A model generated the notes under the pieces. The model was not told the DNA's origin. It saw only the letters and a program-made list of their open reading frames with translations, and searched no databases. This document shows positions 57,987-64,000 of a DNA stretch of 64,000 bases, piece by piece (the first letter of the stretch is position 1; the number at the start of each line of letters is the position of its first letter). The DNA is from an uncultured Bradyrhizobium sp. (GTDB taxonomy: Bacteria > Pseudomonadota > Alphaproteobacteria > Rhizobiales > Xanthobacteraceae). Location: contig NZ_CAKZJO010000083.1 in the NCBI RefSeq assembly GCF_936943645.1, positions 62,001 through 126,000 on the forward strand. Direction: 5' to 3'. A program made the position numbers and the translations under genes.

Positions 57987-58188
57987 GACGATGCTCCGTC
58001 CGGCTAAGCTGACCAAGCCTAGCAGGGTCGCCCGCCCGGGTCAGCGAGCAGTGCAGCAGACCGCGGGAGAGTTCGAACGTCCGCCGCAAAAATCGCCGCG
58101 CGGTCGGGGCACGAGCCCTCATCCAGCTTGATTGCGCCACGATTCGCGGTTCCAATCTCTCCGCCATTTCTGGTTTAGGGAGACACCC

Positions 58189-58437
58189 ATGATGAAGCGG
58201 ATTTTCCTGGCTGCGATCGTTGCCACCTTTGCAGCCGGCTCGGCCCTCGCGGACGACACCTGCGAGAGCAAGGCGGTCGGCAAGGACGGCAAGGCGCTGG
58301 CCGGCGCTGCCAAGGCCTCGTTCCTGAAGAAGTGCAAGGCCGACGCCTGCGCGCCCAAGGCCGTCGGATCCGACGGCAAGCCGCTCGCCGGCGCCGCCAA
58401 GAACAGCTTCATGAAGAAGTGCGAAGTCAGCGCGTAA
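58189..58437 (+). CDS. PsiF-repeat exported protein
   Basis: An 82-residue protein with a signal peptide (MMKRIFLAAIVATFAAGSALA). The mature part is two PsiF repeats: CESKAVGKDGKALAGAAKAS and CAPKAVGSDGKPLAGAAKNS, each ending in F-[LM]-KKC. E. coli PsiF is phosphate-starvation induced; its role is unknown. GGGAG lies eight bases before ATG 58189. A repeat element follows. Confidence 0.92.
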   Translation: MMKRIFLAAIVATFAAGSALADDTCESKAVGKDGKALAGAAKASFLKKCKADACAPKAVGSDGKPLAGAAKNSFMKKCEVSA

Positions 58438-58486
58438 GGCGCGCTGCATCTGCGGCTGAGTTAGCGAACAATTGCTCCACGAACTC

Positions 58487-58573
58487 CGTCATGCCCGGGC
58501 TCGTCCCGGGCATCCACGTTCTTCGTGGCGCTTGAAAGCTCGTGGATGGCCGGGACAAGCCCGGCCATGACGA
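58487..58573. repeat. CGTCATGCCCGGGC palindromic repeat
   Basis: CGTCATGCCCGGGCTCGTCC and its inverted partner GGGACAAGCCCGGCCATGACG flank an inner stem GCATCCACG / CGTGGATGG. This is one of the commonest intergenic repeats in Bradyrhizobium-like genomes. It separates the convergent PsiF and metallohydrolase genes. Confidence 0.88.
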
Positions 58574-58585
58574 TGCGGAGACACG

Positions 58586-59461
58586 TCACGTCCGCTTGAA
58601 GCGATAGTCGAACGCGTCGCCGAGCGGCTTGATCACCCCCACCGTCGGCGCCGGAAAGTGGATCGGCAATATCAGCGTGTCGGTGTCCGCCACCGACGCA
58701 AAGAACTTCCGCCGCGACACCGCCGACTGCTTCGGATCCCAGTCCGGCCGCGCCGACCAGTCCGGCTCGCGGCACTGGATCTGGTGATGCATGAGATCGC
58801 CCGCGACCACCGCACGCTGGCCCTTCGAGAAGATGTTCACGCAGCAATGGCAGGGCGAATGCCCCGGCGTCGGCGTCAGCGTGACGGTGTCGTCGAGCGC
58901 GTAGTCGTCGTCCACCAGCAGCGCCTGCCCGGCTTCCACGATCGGCAGGCAATTGTCACGAAACACGGTGCCCGGCGGGTTGTTGCCCTTGGCGTGCTCG
59001 ACCTCCCAGGCCGCATACTCGCCCTTGTGGAAGACGTATTTTGCGTTGGGAAAAGTCGGCACCCAGCGGCCGTCGCGCAGCGTCGTATTCCAGCCGGTGT
59101 GGTCGATATGCAGATGGGTGCAGAACACGTAGTCGATCTGCTCGAAAGAGATGCCGAGCGCGAACAATTCGTTGCGCCAGCGCTCCTTGCCGGGAAAGTC
59201 GAACGGCGGCGGATGGCCCTTGTCCTCGCCGGTGCAGGTGTCGACGAGGATCGTGTACCGCGGCGTGCGCACCACGAAGGTCTGATAGGTGATCACCATC
59301 ATGCCGCGTGCAGCATCGAACACCTCGGGCTCCATCGTCGGCAAATGACGGGCGAACACGCCCGCGTCATAAGCCGGGAAGAAATCCTGCGGCCGCCGCC
59401 ACGGCCCCTCCCGCTCGATCACCGCATCGATGGTGATGTCGCCGATCCGCAGTTGCCTCAT
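58586..59461 (-). CDS. Metallo-beta-lactamase-fold hydrolase
   Basis: A 291-residue protein. The dinuclear zinc motif is THLHIDHTGW near residues 115-124, with TPTPGHSPCHCCVNIFSKG, VVAGDLMHHQIQ and a C-terminal PIHFPAP completing the ligand set. It resembles quorum-quenching lactonase/hydrolase-like members, though the substrate is unknown. Start ATG 59461. It is divergent from the glycerophosphodiesterase-like gene. Confidence 0.92.
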   Translation of the reverse strand: MRQLRIGDITIDAVIEREGPWRRPQDFFPAYDAGVFARHLPTMEPEVFDAARGMMVITYQTFVVRTPRYTILVDTCTGEDKGHPPPFDFPGKERWRNELFALGISFEQIDYVFCTHLHIDHTGWNTTLRDGRWVPTFPNAKYVFHKGEYAAWEVEHAKGNNPPGTVFRDNCLPIVEAGQALLVDDDYALDDTVTLTPTPGHSPCHCCVNIFSKGQRAVVAGDLMHHQIQCREPDWSARPDWDPKQSAVSRRKFFASVADTDTLILPIHFPAPTVGVIKPLGDAFDYRFKRT

Positions 59462-59606
59462 GGTTGCTCGCTCCCTCCTTTTTTCGAAAGCGTAGCGAAC
59501 ACGATCAAGGCCTTCAAGTCATTCGGCGCATCGGCCTCGCAGGCATGGAGCGCCGCAAATCAACCTCAAACGCGGAAGAAGATAATCTCGGAATGAGGAA
59601 TGACTG

Positions 59607-60590
59607 GTGGGCACGAAACTAAGATTGGGCGCGGCCATCTCGATTGCCGTCGTGGCCGGAATCTACATCAACAACACCAGTCTTCTGGCGCCGCATCGGG
59701 GCGGCAAGCCTGCGCTGCTGGCCCATCGCGGCATGGCGCAACGTTTCGACGAGCGCGACCTGAAGAACGACACCTGCACCGCCGCGCGGATGTTGCCGCC
59801 GAGCCACGATTATCTGGAGAACACGCTGCGCTCGATGCGCGCGAGCTTCGAGGCCGGCGCCGACGTGGTCGAGCTCGACGTGCACCCGACCACCGACGGC
59901 GAGTTCGCCGTGTTCCACGACTGGACGGTCGACTGCCGCACCGATGGCCATGGCGTCACCCGCGAGCAGAGCATGGCGAAGCTGAAGACCCTCGACATCG
60001 GTTACGGCTACACCGCCGATGCCGGGAAGACATTCCCGTTTCGCGGCAAGGCCGTCGGAATGATGCCGACGTTGTCAGAGGTGTTCGCCACCTTCCGGGA
60101 CAGGCAACTCCTCATCAACGTGAAGAGTCGCGACGCGGCCGAAGGCGAGAAGCTCGCCGCCGTGCTGAACGCACTGCCGGCCGCGCGGCGACAGACCATC
60201 ATGGTCTATGGCGGCGACGAGCCGGTCGACATGGTCCGTCGCCTCACCCCTGATGTCCGCACCATCTCGCGCGCGGCCATCCGAAGCTGCCTGATCGGCT
60301 ATATCGGTTATGGCTGGACCGGCCTGATGCCGGCCGCCTGCAACAACGCGATGGTGCTGGTGCCGATCAACGTCGCCCCCTGGCTATGGGGCTGGCCCGA
60401 TCGCTTCCTCGATCGGATGACCGGCGCCAACAGCGCGGTCTTCGTGCTCGGTCCCTACAGCGGCGGTGAATTCTCCACCGGCATTGACACGCCCGAATTG
60501 CTCGCGAGGTTGCCGCAAGGCTATTCAGGCGGGATCTGGACCAACGAGATCGAGGCCATCGCCAGGATCGCGGGCAAGGGCAAAGACTAG
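59607..60590 (+). CDS. Glycerophosphodiester phosphodiesterase-family protein
   Basis: A 327-residue protein with an N-terminal hydrophobic segment (about 6-24) that acts as signal or anchor. The GDPD motif is LLAHRGMAQRF, then ENTLRSMRASFEAGADVVELDVHPTTDGEFAVFHD, the full metal/substrate site (H, R, E, D, H). It would cleave deacylated phospholipid in the periplasm. Start GTG 59607 with GAGGA nine bases upstream. The stop overlaps the convergent ABC-F gene by four bases. Confidence 0.92.
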   Translation: MGTKLRLGAAISIAVVAGIYINNTSLLAPHRGGKPALLAHRGMAQRFDERDLKNDTCTAARMLPPSHDYLENTLRSMRASFEAGADVVELDVHPTTDGEFAVFHDWTVDCRTDGHGVTREQSMAKLKTLDIGYGYTADAGKTFPFRGKAVGMMPTLSEVFATFRDRQLLINVKSRDAAEGEKLAAVLNALPAARRQTIMVYGGDEPVDMVRRLTPDVRTISRAAIRSCLIGYIGYGWTGLMPAACNNAMVLVPINVAPWLWGWPDRFLDRMTGANSAVFVLGPYSGGEFSTGIDTPELLARLPQGYSGGIWTNEIEAIARIAGKGKD

Positions 60591-62209
60591 CTCCGCAGCC
60601 CCGGCGCCTCCTGGCCCGTGCGCGCGACATATTCCGTGTAGCCGCCGCCGAACTGATGGATGCCTTCCGGCGTCAGCTCCAGCACGCGGTTGGAGAGCGT
60701 CGCCAGGAAATGCCGGTCATGCGACACGAACAGCATGGTGCCCTCGAAATCCGCCAAGGCCGTGATCAGCATCTCCTTGGTGGCGAGGTCGAGATGGTTG
60801 GTCGGCTCGTCCAGCACCAGGAAGTTCGGCGGGTCGAACAGCATCTTGGCCATCACGAGCCGCGCCTTCTCGCCGCCCGAGAGCACGCGGCAGCGCTTCT
60901 CGACGTCGTCGCCGGAGAAGCCGAAGCAGCCGGCGAGCGCACGCAAGGAGCCCTGCCCCGCCGTGGGAAAGGCGTATTCGAGCGACTCGAACACCGTCTG
61001 CTCGCCATCGAGCAGGTCCATCGCGTGCTGGGCGAAATAACCCATCTTGACGCTGCCCCCGAGTGCCACCGTGCCTTCATCTGGCTCGCTGGCGCCAGCG
61101 ACCAGCTTGAGCAGCGTCGACTTGCCGGCGCCGTTGACGCCCATCACGCACCAGCGCTCGCGCCGGCGGATCATGAAATCGAGGCCGTCATAGATACGCT
61201 TCGAGCCGTAGCCCTTGTGCACGCTCTTGAGCGCGACGACGTCCTCGCCCGAGCGCGGGGCCGGCGGGAAGTCAAATGCCACGGTCTGGCGGCGGCGCGG
61301 CGGCTCGACGCGCTCGATCTTGTCGAGCTTCTTGACCCGGCTCTGCACCTGCGCCGCATGCGAGGCGCGCGCCTTGAAGCGCTCGATGAACTTGATCTCC
61401 TTGGCGAGCATGGCCTGCTGGCGCTCGAACTGCGCCTGCTGCTGCTTCTCGTTCTGCGCCCGCTGCTGCTCGTAGAACTCGTAGTCGCCGGTGTAGGTGG
61501 TGAGCGAGCCGGAATCGATCTCGATCACCTTGGAGATCACGCGATTGATGAACTCGCGATCATGCGAGGTCATCAGCAGCGTGCCTTCGTAGTCGTGCAG
61601 GAATTTCTCCAGCCAGATCAGGCTTTCCAGATCGAGATGGTTGCTCGGCTCGTCGAGCAGCATGACGTCGGGCCGCATCAACAGGATGCGCGCCAGCGCC
61701 ACGCGCATCTTCCAGCCGCCGGAGAGCTTGCCGACGTCGCCGTCCATCATCTCCTGGCTGAAGCCGAGGCCGGACAGCGCCTCGCGCGCACGGCCATCGA
61801 GCGCGTAGCCGTCGAGCTCCTCGAACCGGTGCTGCACCTCGCCGTAGCGGGCGATGATCTCGTCCATCTGATCGGCCTTGTCAGGGTCGGCCATCGCGGC
61901 CTCGAGCTCGCGCAGCTCGGCTGCGACCTCGCTGACGGGACCGGCGCCGTCCATCACCTCGGCGACGGCACTGCGGCCAGACATCTCGCCGACGTCCTGG
62001 TTGAAATAGCCGATGGTGATGCCGCGATCGATCGAGACCTGGCCCTCGTCGGGCAAGTCCTGCCCGGCGATCATCCGGAACAGCGTGCTCTTGCCGGCGC
62101 CATTCGGGCCGACGAGCCCGATCTTCTCGCCCTTGTTGAGGGCCGCGGAGGCTTCAATGAACAGGATCTGGTGGCCGGCTTGCTTGCTGACGTTGTCGAG
62201 GCGGATCAT
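60587..62209 (-). CDS. ABC-F family ATPase
   Basis: A 540-residue soluble protein with two ABC domains and no membrane part. Domain 1: Walker A GPNGAGKST, signature LSGGWKMRVALAR, Walker B MLLDEPSNHLD. Linker 245-300 is charged and coiled (NEKQQQAQFERQQAMLAKEI). Domain 2: GVNGAGKST, LSGGEKARLVMAK, LVLDEPTNHLD. ABC-F proteins act on ribosomes, as EttA and Uup do. Start ATG 62209. The closest subgroup by layout is YbiT/Uup-like. Confidence 0.96.
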   Translation of the reverse strand: MIRLDNVSKQAGHQILFIEASAALNKGEKIGLVGPNGAGKSTLFRMIAGQDLPDEGQVSIDRGITIGYFNQDVGEMSGRSAVAEVMDGAGPVSEVAAELRELEAAMADPDKADQMDEIIARYGEVQHRFEELDGYALDGRAREALSGLGFSQEMMDGDVGKLSGGWKMRVALARILLMRPDVMLLDEPSNHLDLESLIWLEKFLHDYEGTLLMTSHDREFINRVISKVIEIDSGSLTTYTGDYEFYEQQRAQNEKQQQAQFERQQAMLAKEIKFIERFKARASHAAQVQSRVKKLDKIERVEPPRRRQTVAFDFPPAPRSGEDVVALKSVHKGYGSKRIYDGLDFMIRRRERWCVMGVNGAGKSTLLKLVAGASEPDEGTVALGGSVKMGYFAQHAMDLLDGEQTVFESLEYAFPTAGQGSLRALAGCFGFSGDDVEKRCRVLSGGEKARLVMAKMLFDPPNFLVLDEPTNHLDLATKEMLITALADFEGTMLFVSHDRHFLATLSNRVLELTPEGIHQFGGGYTEYVARTGQEAPGLRS

Positions 62210-62425
62210 GACTGTCTTTTGGGGGATTTTTGCGTTGCAGCGTCATAGGCCATGCGGGGCGCGAGGGGAAGCCCGGGACAGGCCGGGATCCAGCCTCCAA
62301 CGCAAGCCAATTCCCTCGTCATCCCTCAGCTCAAGGGTTTGAACCTCGACGCCTTGATGTCGGCTGGCGAGCTACCGGCAAGGTAAACTACCCCCTCCGC
62401 CCGCAAGCCCGACGCACGATGGTCG

Positions 62426-62779
62426 TCACTTCCTCAGAATGCCTGTATCCGTGTTTCCAAGCTGCTGGACGGCAGCGTTTGCGGCCGGCGTGTTGTAAGT
62501 CGGTCGGGACCCGCCGCCGTCCTGACCAGAAGGCGCCACGCCAAGTCTCTGGCCCGTCGTGCCGTGGCTTCTTGCATTGGACGCGTTGGGCCCTGGCGAA
62601 CCGCCCGTCCCGCTCAGCGTGGTTCCGTTCGAAAGCGTCGAACCGCCTCCGCCGCCTGAACCAGTCGCGCTCGCGCCGCCGCTCGATGAAGAGCCGCCTG
62701 AGGCGCCTCCCGAGCTTTGCGCCGAGGCAAACGAAATGGAGCCCAATAGAATAGTCAGGACCGCCGCCAGAACTTTCAT
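62426..62779 (-). CDS. Exported Gly/Ser-rich protein
   Basis: A 117-residue protein with a signal peptide (MKVLAAVLTILLGSISFASA). The mature region is mainly Gly/Ser repeats (about 21-65), then Asn/Pro/Thr-rich, ending VQQLGNTDTGILRK. Low complexity means family assignment is not possible. AGGAAG precedes ATG 62779. It lies 66 bp after the 84-residue gene on the same strand. Confidence 0.72.
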   Translation of the reverse strand: MKVLAAVLTILLGSISFASAQSSGGASGGSSSSGGASATGSGGGGGSTLSNGTTLSGTGGSPGPNASNARSHGTTGQRLGVAPSGQDGGGSRPTYNTPAANAAVQQLGNTDTGILRK

Positions 62780-62845
62780 TCTTCCTGTTCCTCCTCTGTC
62801 AGTCAAATTGCCGGGTCTGTCGGCGAAAGCGCCAGCTCGCAACGC

Positions 62846-63100
62846 CTATCGGCGGCGAGCGATCCAGGCTCCGGCGAGAAAGGCCACGATCAACGACCGC
62901 AACGGCGCCTTCACCGCTACCTCGCGCAACCGGTCAGCCCATCGCGCCGTGGAGTCAAACGAAGGCAGGTTGGGCTGCGCACCGAACGCCGTTTTGTTCG
63001 CGCCGGAACTCGACCGCTGGTTCGAGGTTCGCGCCATGCCGCCCTGATCTTCCGTCAATCCGGAGGCTTCTGTCATTGCCGCTGCTTCCTTGATGTCCAT
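62846..63100 (-). CDS. Small single-span membrane protein
   Basis: An 84-residue protein. Hydrophilic N-terminus (about 1-50), then a short span near 62-80 (LRSLIVAFLAGAWIA) and a basic end (RRR). GGAG lies seven bases before ATG 63100, which decides the start over ATG 63106. The pattern resembles DUF883/ElaB-like tail-anchored ribosome-associated proteins, but not clearly. Function unknown. Confidence 0.65.
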   Translation of the reverse strand: MDIKEAAAMTEASGLTEDQGGMARTSNQRSSSGANKTAFGAQPNLPSFDSTARWADRLREVAVKAPLRSLIVAFLAGAWIARRR

Positions 63101-63220
63101 GCACATGCTCCAATCCTGCTCCGGTTGCGAACAATGACTTGATCTCAGGTGCCCGTCCGGCCCTGCTGGTTAGGTCGTTCGGAACTGATCGGCTCTGGCA
63201 GCGGCATTCATGCGAACTAT

Positions 63221-63997
63221 ATGGTCTGTCACACGCCCCGCCGTAACACTCCGTTGAAGAAGCCCTTGCTGATCTTTCTGTTCCTCGTCTTCGCACCGCT
63301 GGCAGCGTCAGCGGCAAGATATTTCTGGCTGGGCGATGGCCGCGAGAATTGGCAAATCGCCGACCGGTCGAGCGCTGGTCTTCTGCCTGCCGCAGCCGAT
63401 CAGCCCGCAGCCGTCATCCGGGTGTTCGGAGCGAGAACGGTCAGATGGCGCAGCATCTTCGCGGTTCACACCTGGATCGTCGTCAAAGAGGAGAATGCGG
63501 CGACTTACACGAGGTATGACTACACGGCCTGGGGCGAGCCGATCCGCACCAACGGTTTCGCTCCGGACGGGCGATGGTTCGGCGCTGCGCCGGAAACCAT
63601 CGTAGCCGTCGACGGAGCGCGCGCGGAGGCGCTCATTCCTAAAATCCGGGACGTGATCGAAAACTACAAGTTTCGATCCTATGGCGACTACAGCGTCTGG
63701 CCGGGTCCCAATTCCAACACCTTCGTGCAAGCCGCACTCGACTCCGTCCCCGAGCTCCGAGCCGTCCTGCCTCCGACCGCAATCGGCAAGGACTTCCCGT
63801 ACACCGGCAGATGGATCGGCATGACGGCGTCCGGCACAGGCATTTATGCGTCGCTTGCCGGATACATTGGTTTCTCGATTGGCTGGATCGAAGGCCTGGA
63901 GATCAACTTCTTCGGTGCCGTGCTCGGCTTCGACATCCGACGCCCGGCGCTCAAGCTACCCGGCCTCGGCCGCGTTGGAATGTCCACCGGCGTATGA
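63221..63997 (+). CDS. DUF3750 family exported protein
   Basis: A 258-residue protein. Hydrophobic N-terminal span (LLIFLFLVFAPLAASAARYFW) gives membrane or periplasmic targeting. The family pattern is AVIRVFGARTVRWRSIFAVH, TWIVVKEENAATYTRYDYTAW and DYSVWPGPNSNTFVQAAL, with conserved His and Asn-rich loop, fitting DUF3750, whose function is unknown. The start could be TTG 63254. The complete gene ends three bases before the window edge. Confidence 0.87.
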   Translation: MVCHTPRRNTPLKKPLLIFLFLVFAPLAASAARYFWLGDGRENWQIADRSSAGLLPAAADQPAAVIRVFGARTVRWRSIFAVHTWIVVKEENAATYTRYDYTAWGEPIRTNGFAPDGRWFGAAPETIVAVDGARAEALIPKIRDVIENYKFRSYGDYSVWPGPNSNTFVQAALDSVPELRAVLPPTAIGKDFPYTGRWIGMTASGTGIYASLAGYIGFSIGWIEGLEINFFGAVLGFDIRRPALKLPGLGRVGMSTGV

Positions 63998-64000
63998 GAG

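Noticed and set aside
62252..62330. Another CCCGGGACAGGCCGGGATCC-like repeat
   Set aside because: Only a weak inverted arrangement is visible and no second copy occurs in the window, so it is not listed as a feature.
1..64000. tRNA, rRNA or IS elements
   Set aside because: No cloverleaf-like sequence, ribosomal signature or transposase motif was seen while reading both strands.

Overview
The window looks like chromosomal DNA of a Bradyrhizobium-type alphaproteobacterium (Hyphomicrobiales, Nitrobacteraceae). I infer this from the high GC with strong G/C third positions, a large B12-dependent ribonucleotide reductase, a MinCDE system preceded by a CtrA-type box (TTAA-N7-TTAAC), rhizobial small families (DUF6894, DUF982, DUF2778, DUF2336), many TetR and ABC/TRAP genes, and several palindromic intergenic repeats of the kind scattered through these genomes. 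No rRNA, tRNA, IS element, CRISPR array or prophage was seen.

Layout. 1-4343: leader and nrdJ. 4356-8257: a short AT-richer accessory stretch with an ImmA/IrrE-type peptidase whose C-terminal zinc ribbon copies that of NrdJ, a DUF2188 protein, a DUF4145 protein, a solo ParB-like protein and an AbiEii-type nucleotidyltransferase with a small overlapping partner. 8400-15800: ordinary housekeeping and hypothetical genes (PilZ-HTH fusion, TolA-like coiled coil, VOC protein, cytochrome c, YjdM-like protein, EamA transporter, NTF2-like protein, Ada/AraC regulator). 16145-25905: M15-type peptidase, pdxY, two TetR regulators with recognisable operators next to a methyltransferase and an SMR exporter, SH3 protein, flavin monooxygenase with a divergent MarR. 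26026-34472: secreted and membrane proteins, an L,D-transpeptidase, an SDR enzyme and a hybrid histidine kinase. 34680-36491: minCDE. 36783-43126: an ABC-importer catabolic cluster (divergent substrate-binding protein, TetR, permease, NAD epimerase, GNAT, DapA-like aldolase, ATPase) with two copies of one operator. 43275-49261: orphan TRAP binding protein, DUF982, DUF2778, DUF1810, then a TetR-controlled tautomerase/enoyl-CoA hydratase/keto-pentenoate hydratase group. 49361-55918: chemoreceptor, FMN reductase, AraC regulator and a DUF2336-PilZ-HD-GYP operon for c-di-GMP. 55946-63997: esterase, cupin, PsiF, metallo-beta-lactamase-fold hydrolase, glycerophosphodiesterase-like protein, ABC-F ATPase, small envelope proteins and a DUF3750 protein.

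The most unusual signal is the nrdJ / ImmA-IrrE-type peptidase pair. The two genes are 12 bp apart, share a homologous four-cysteine tail, and the shift to rarer codons that marks the peptidase gene begins inside the last ~110 codons of nrdJ. Next come a PilZ-HTH fusion with both c-di-GMP-binding motifs, the compact c-di-GMP operon, and the TetR-operator ABC/aldolase cluster of unknown substrate. All functional calls are from reading the sequence; no database search was possible.
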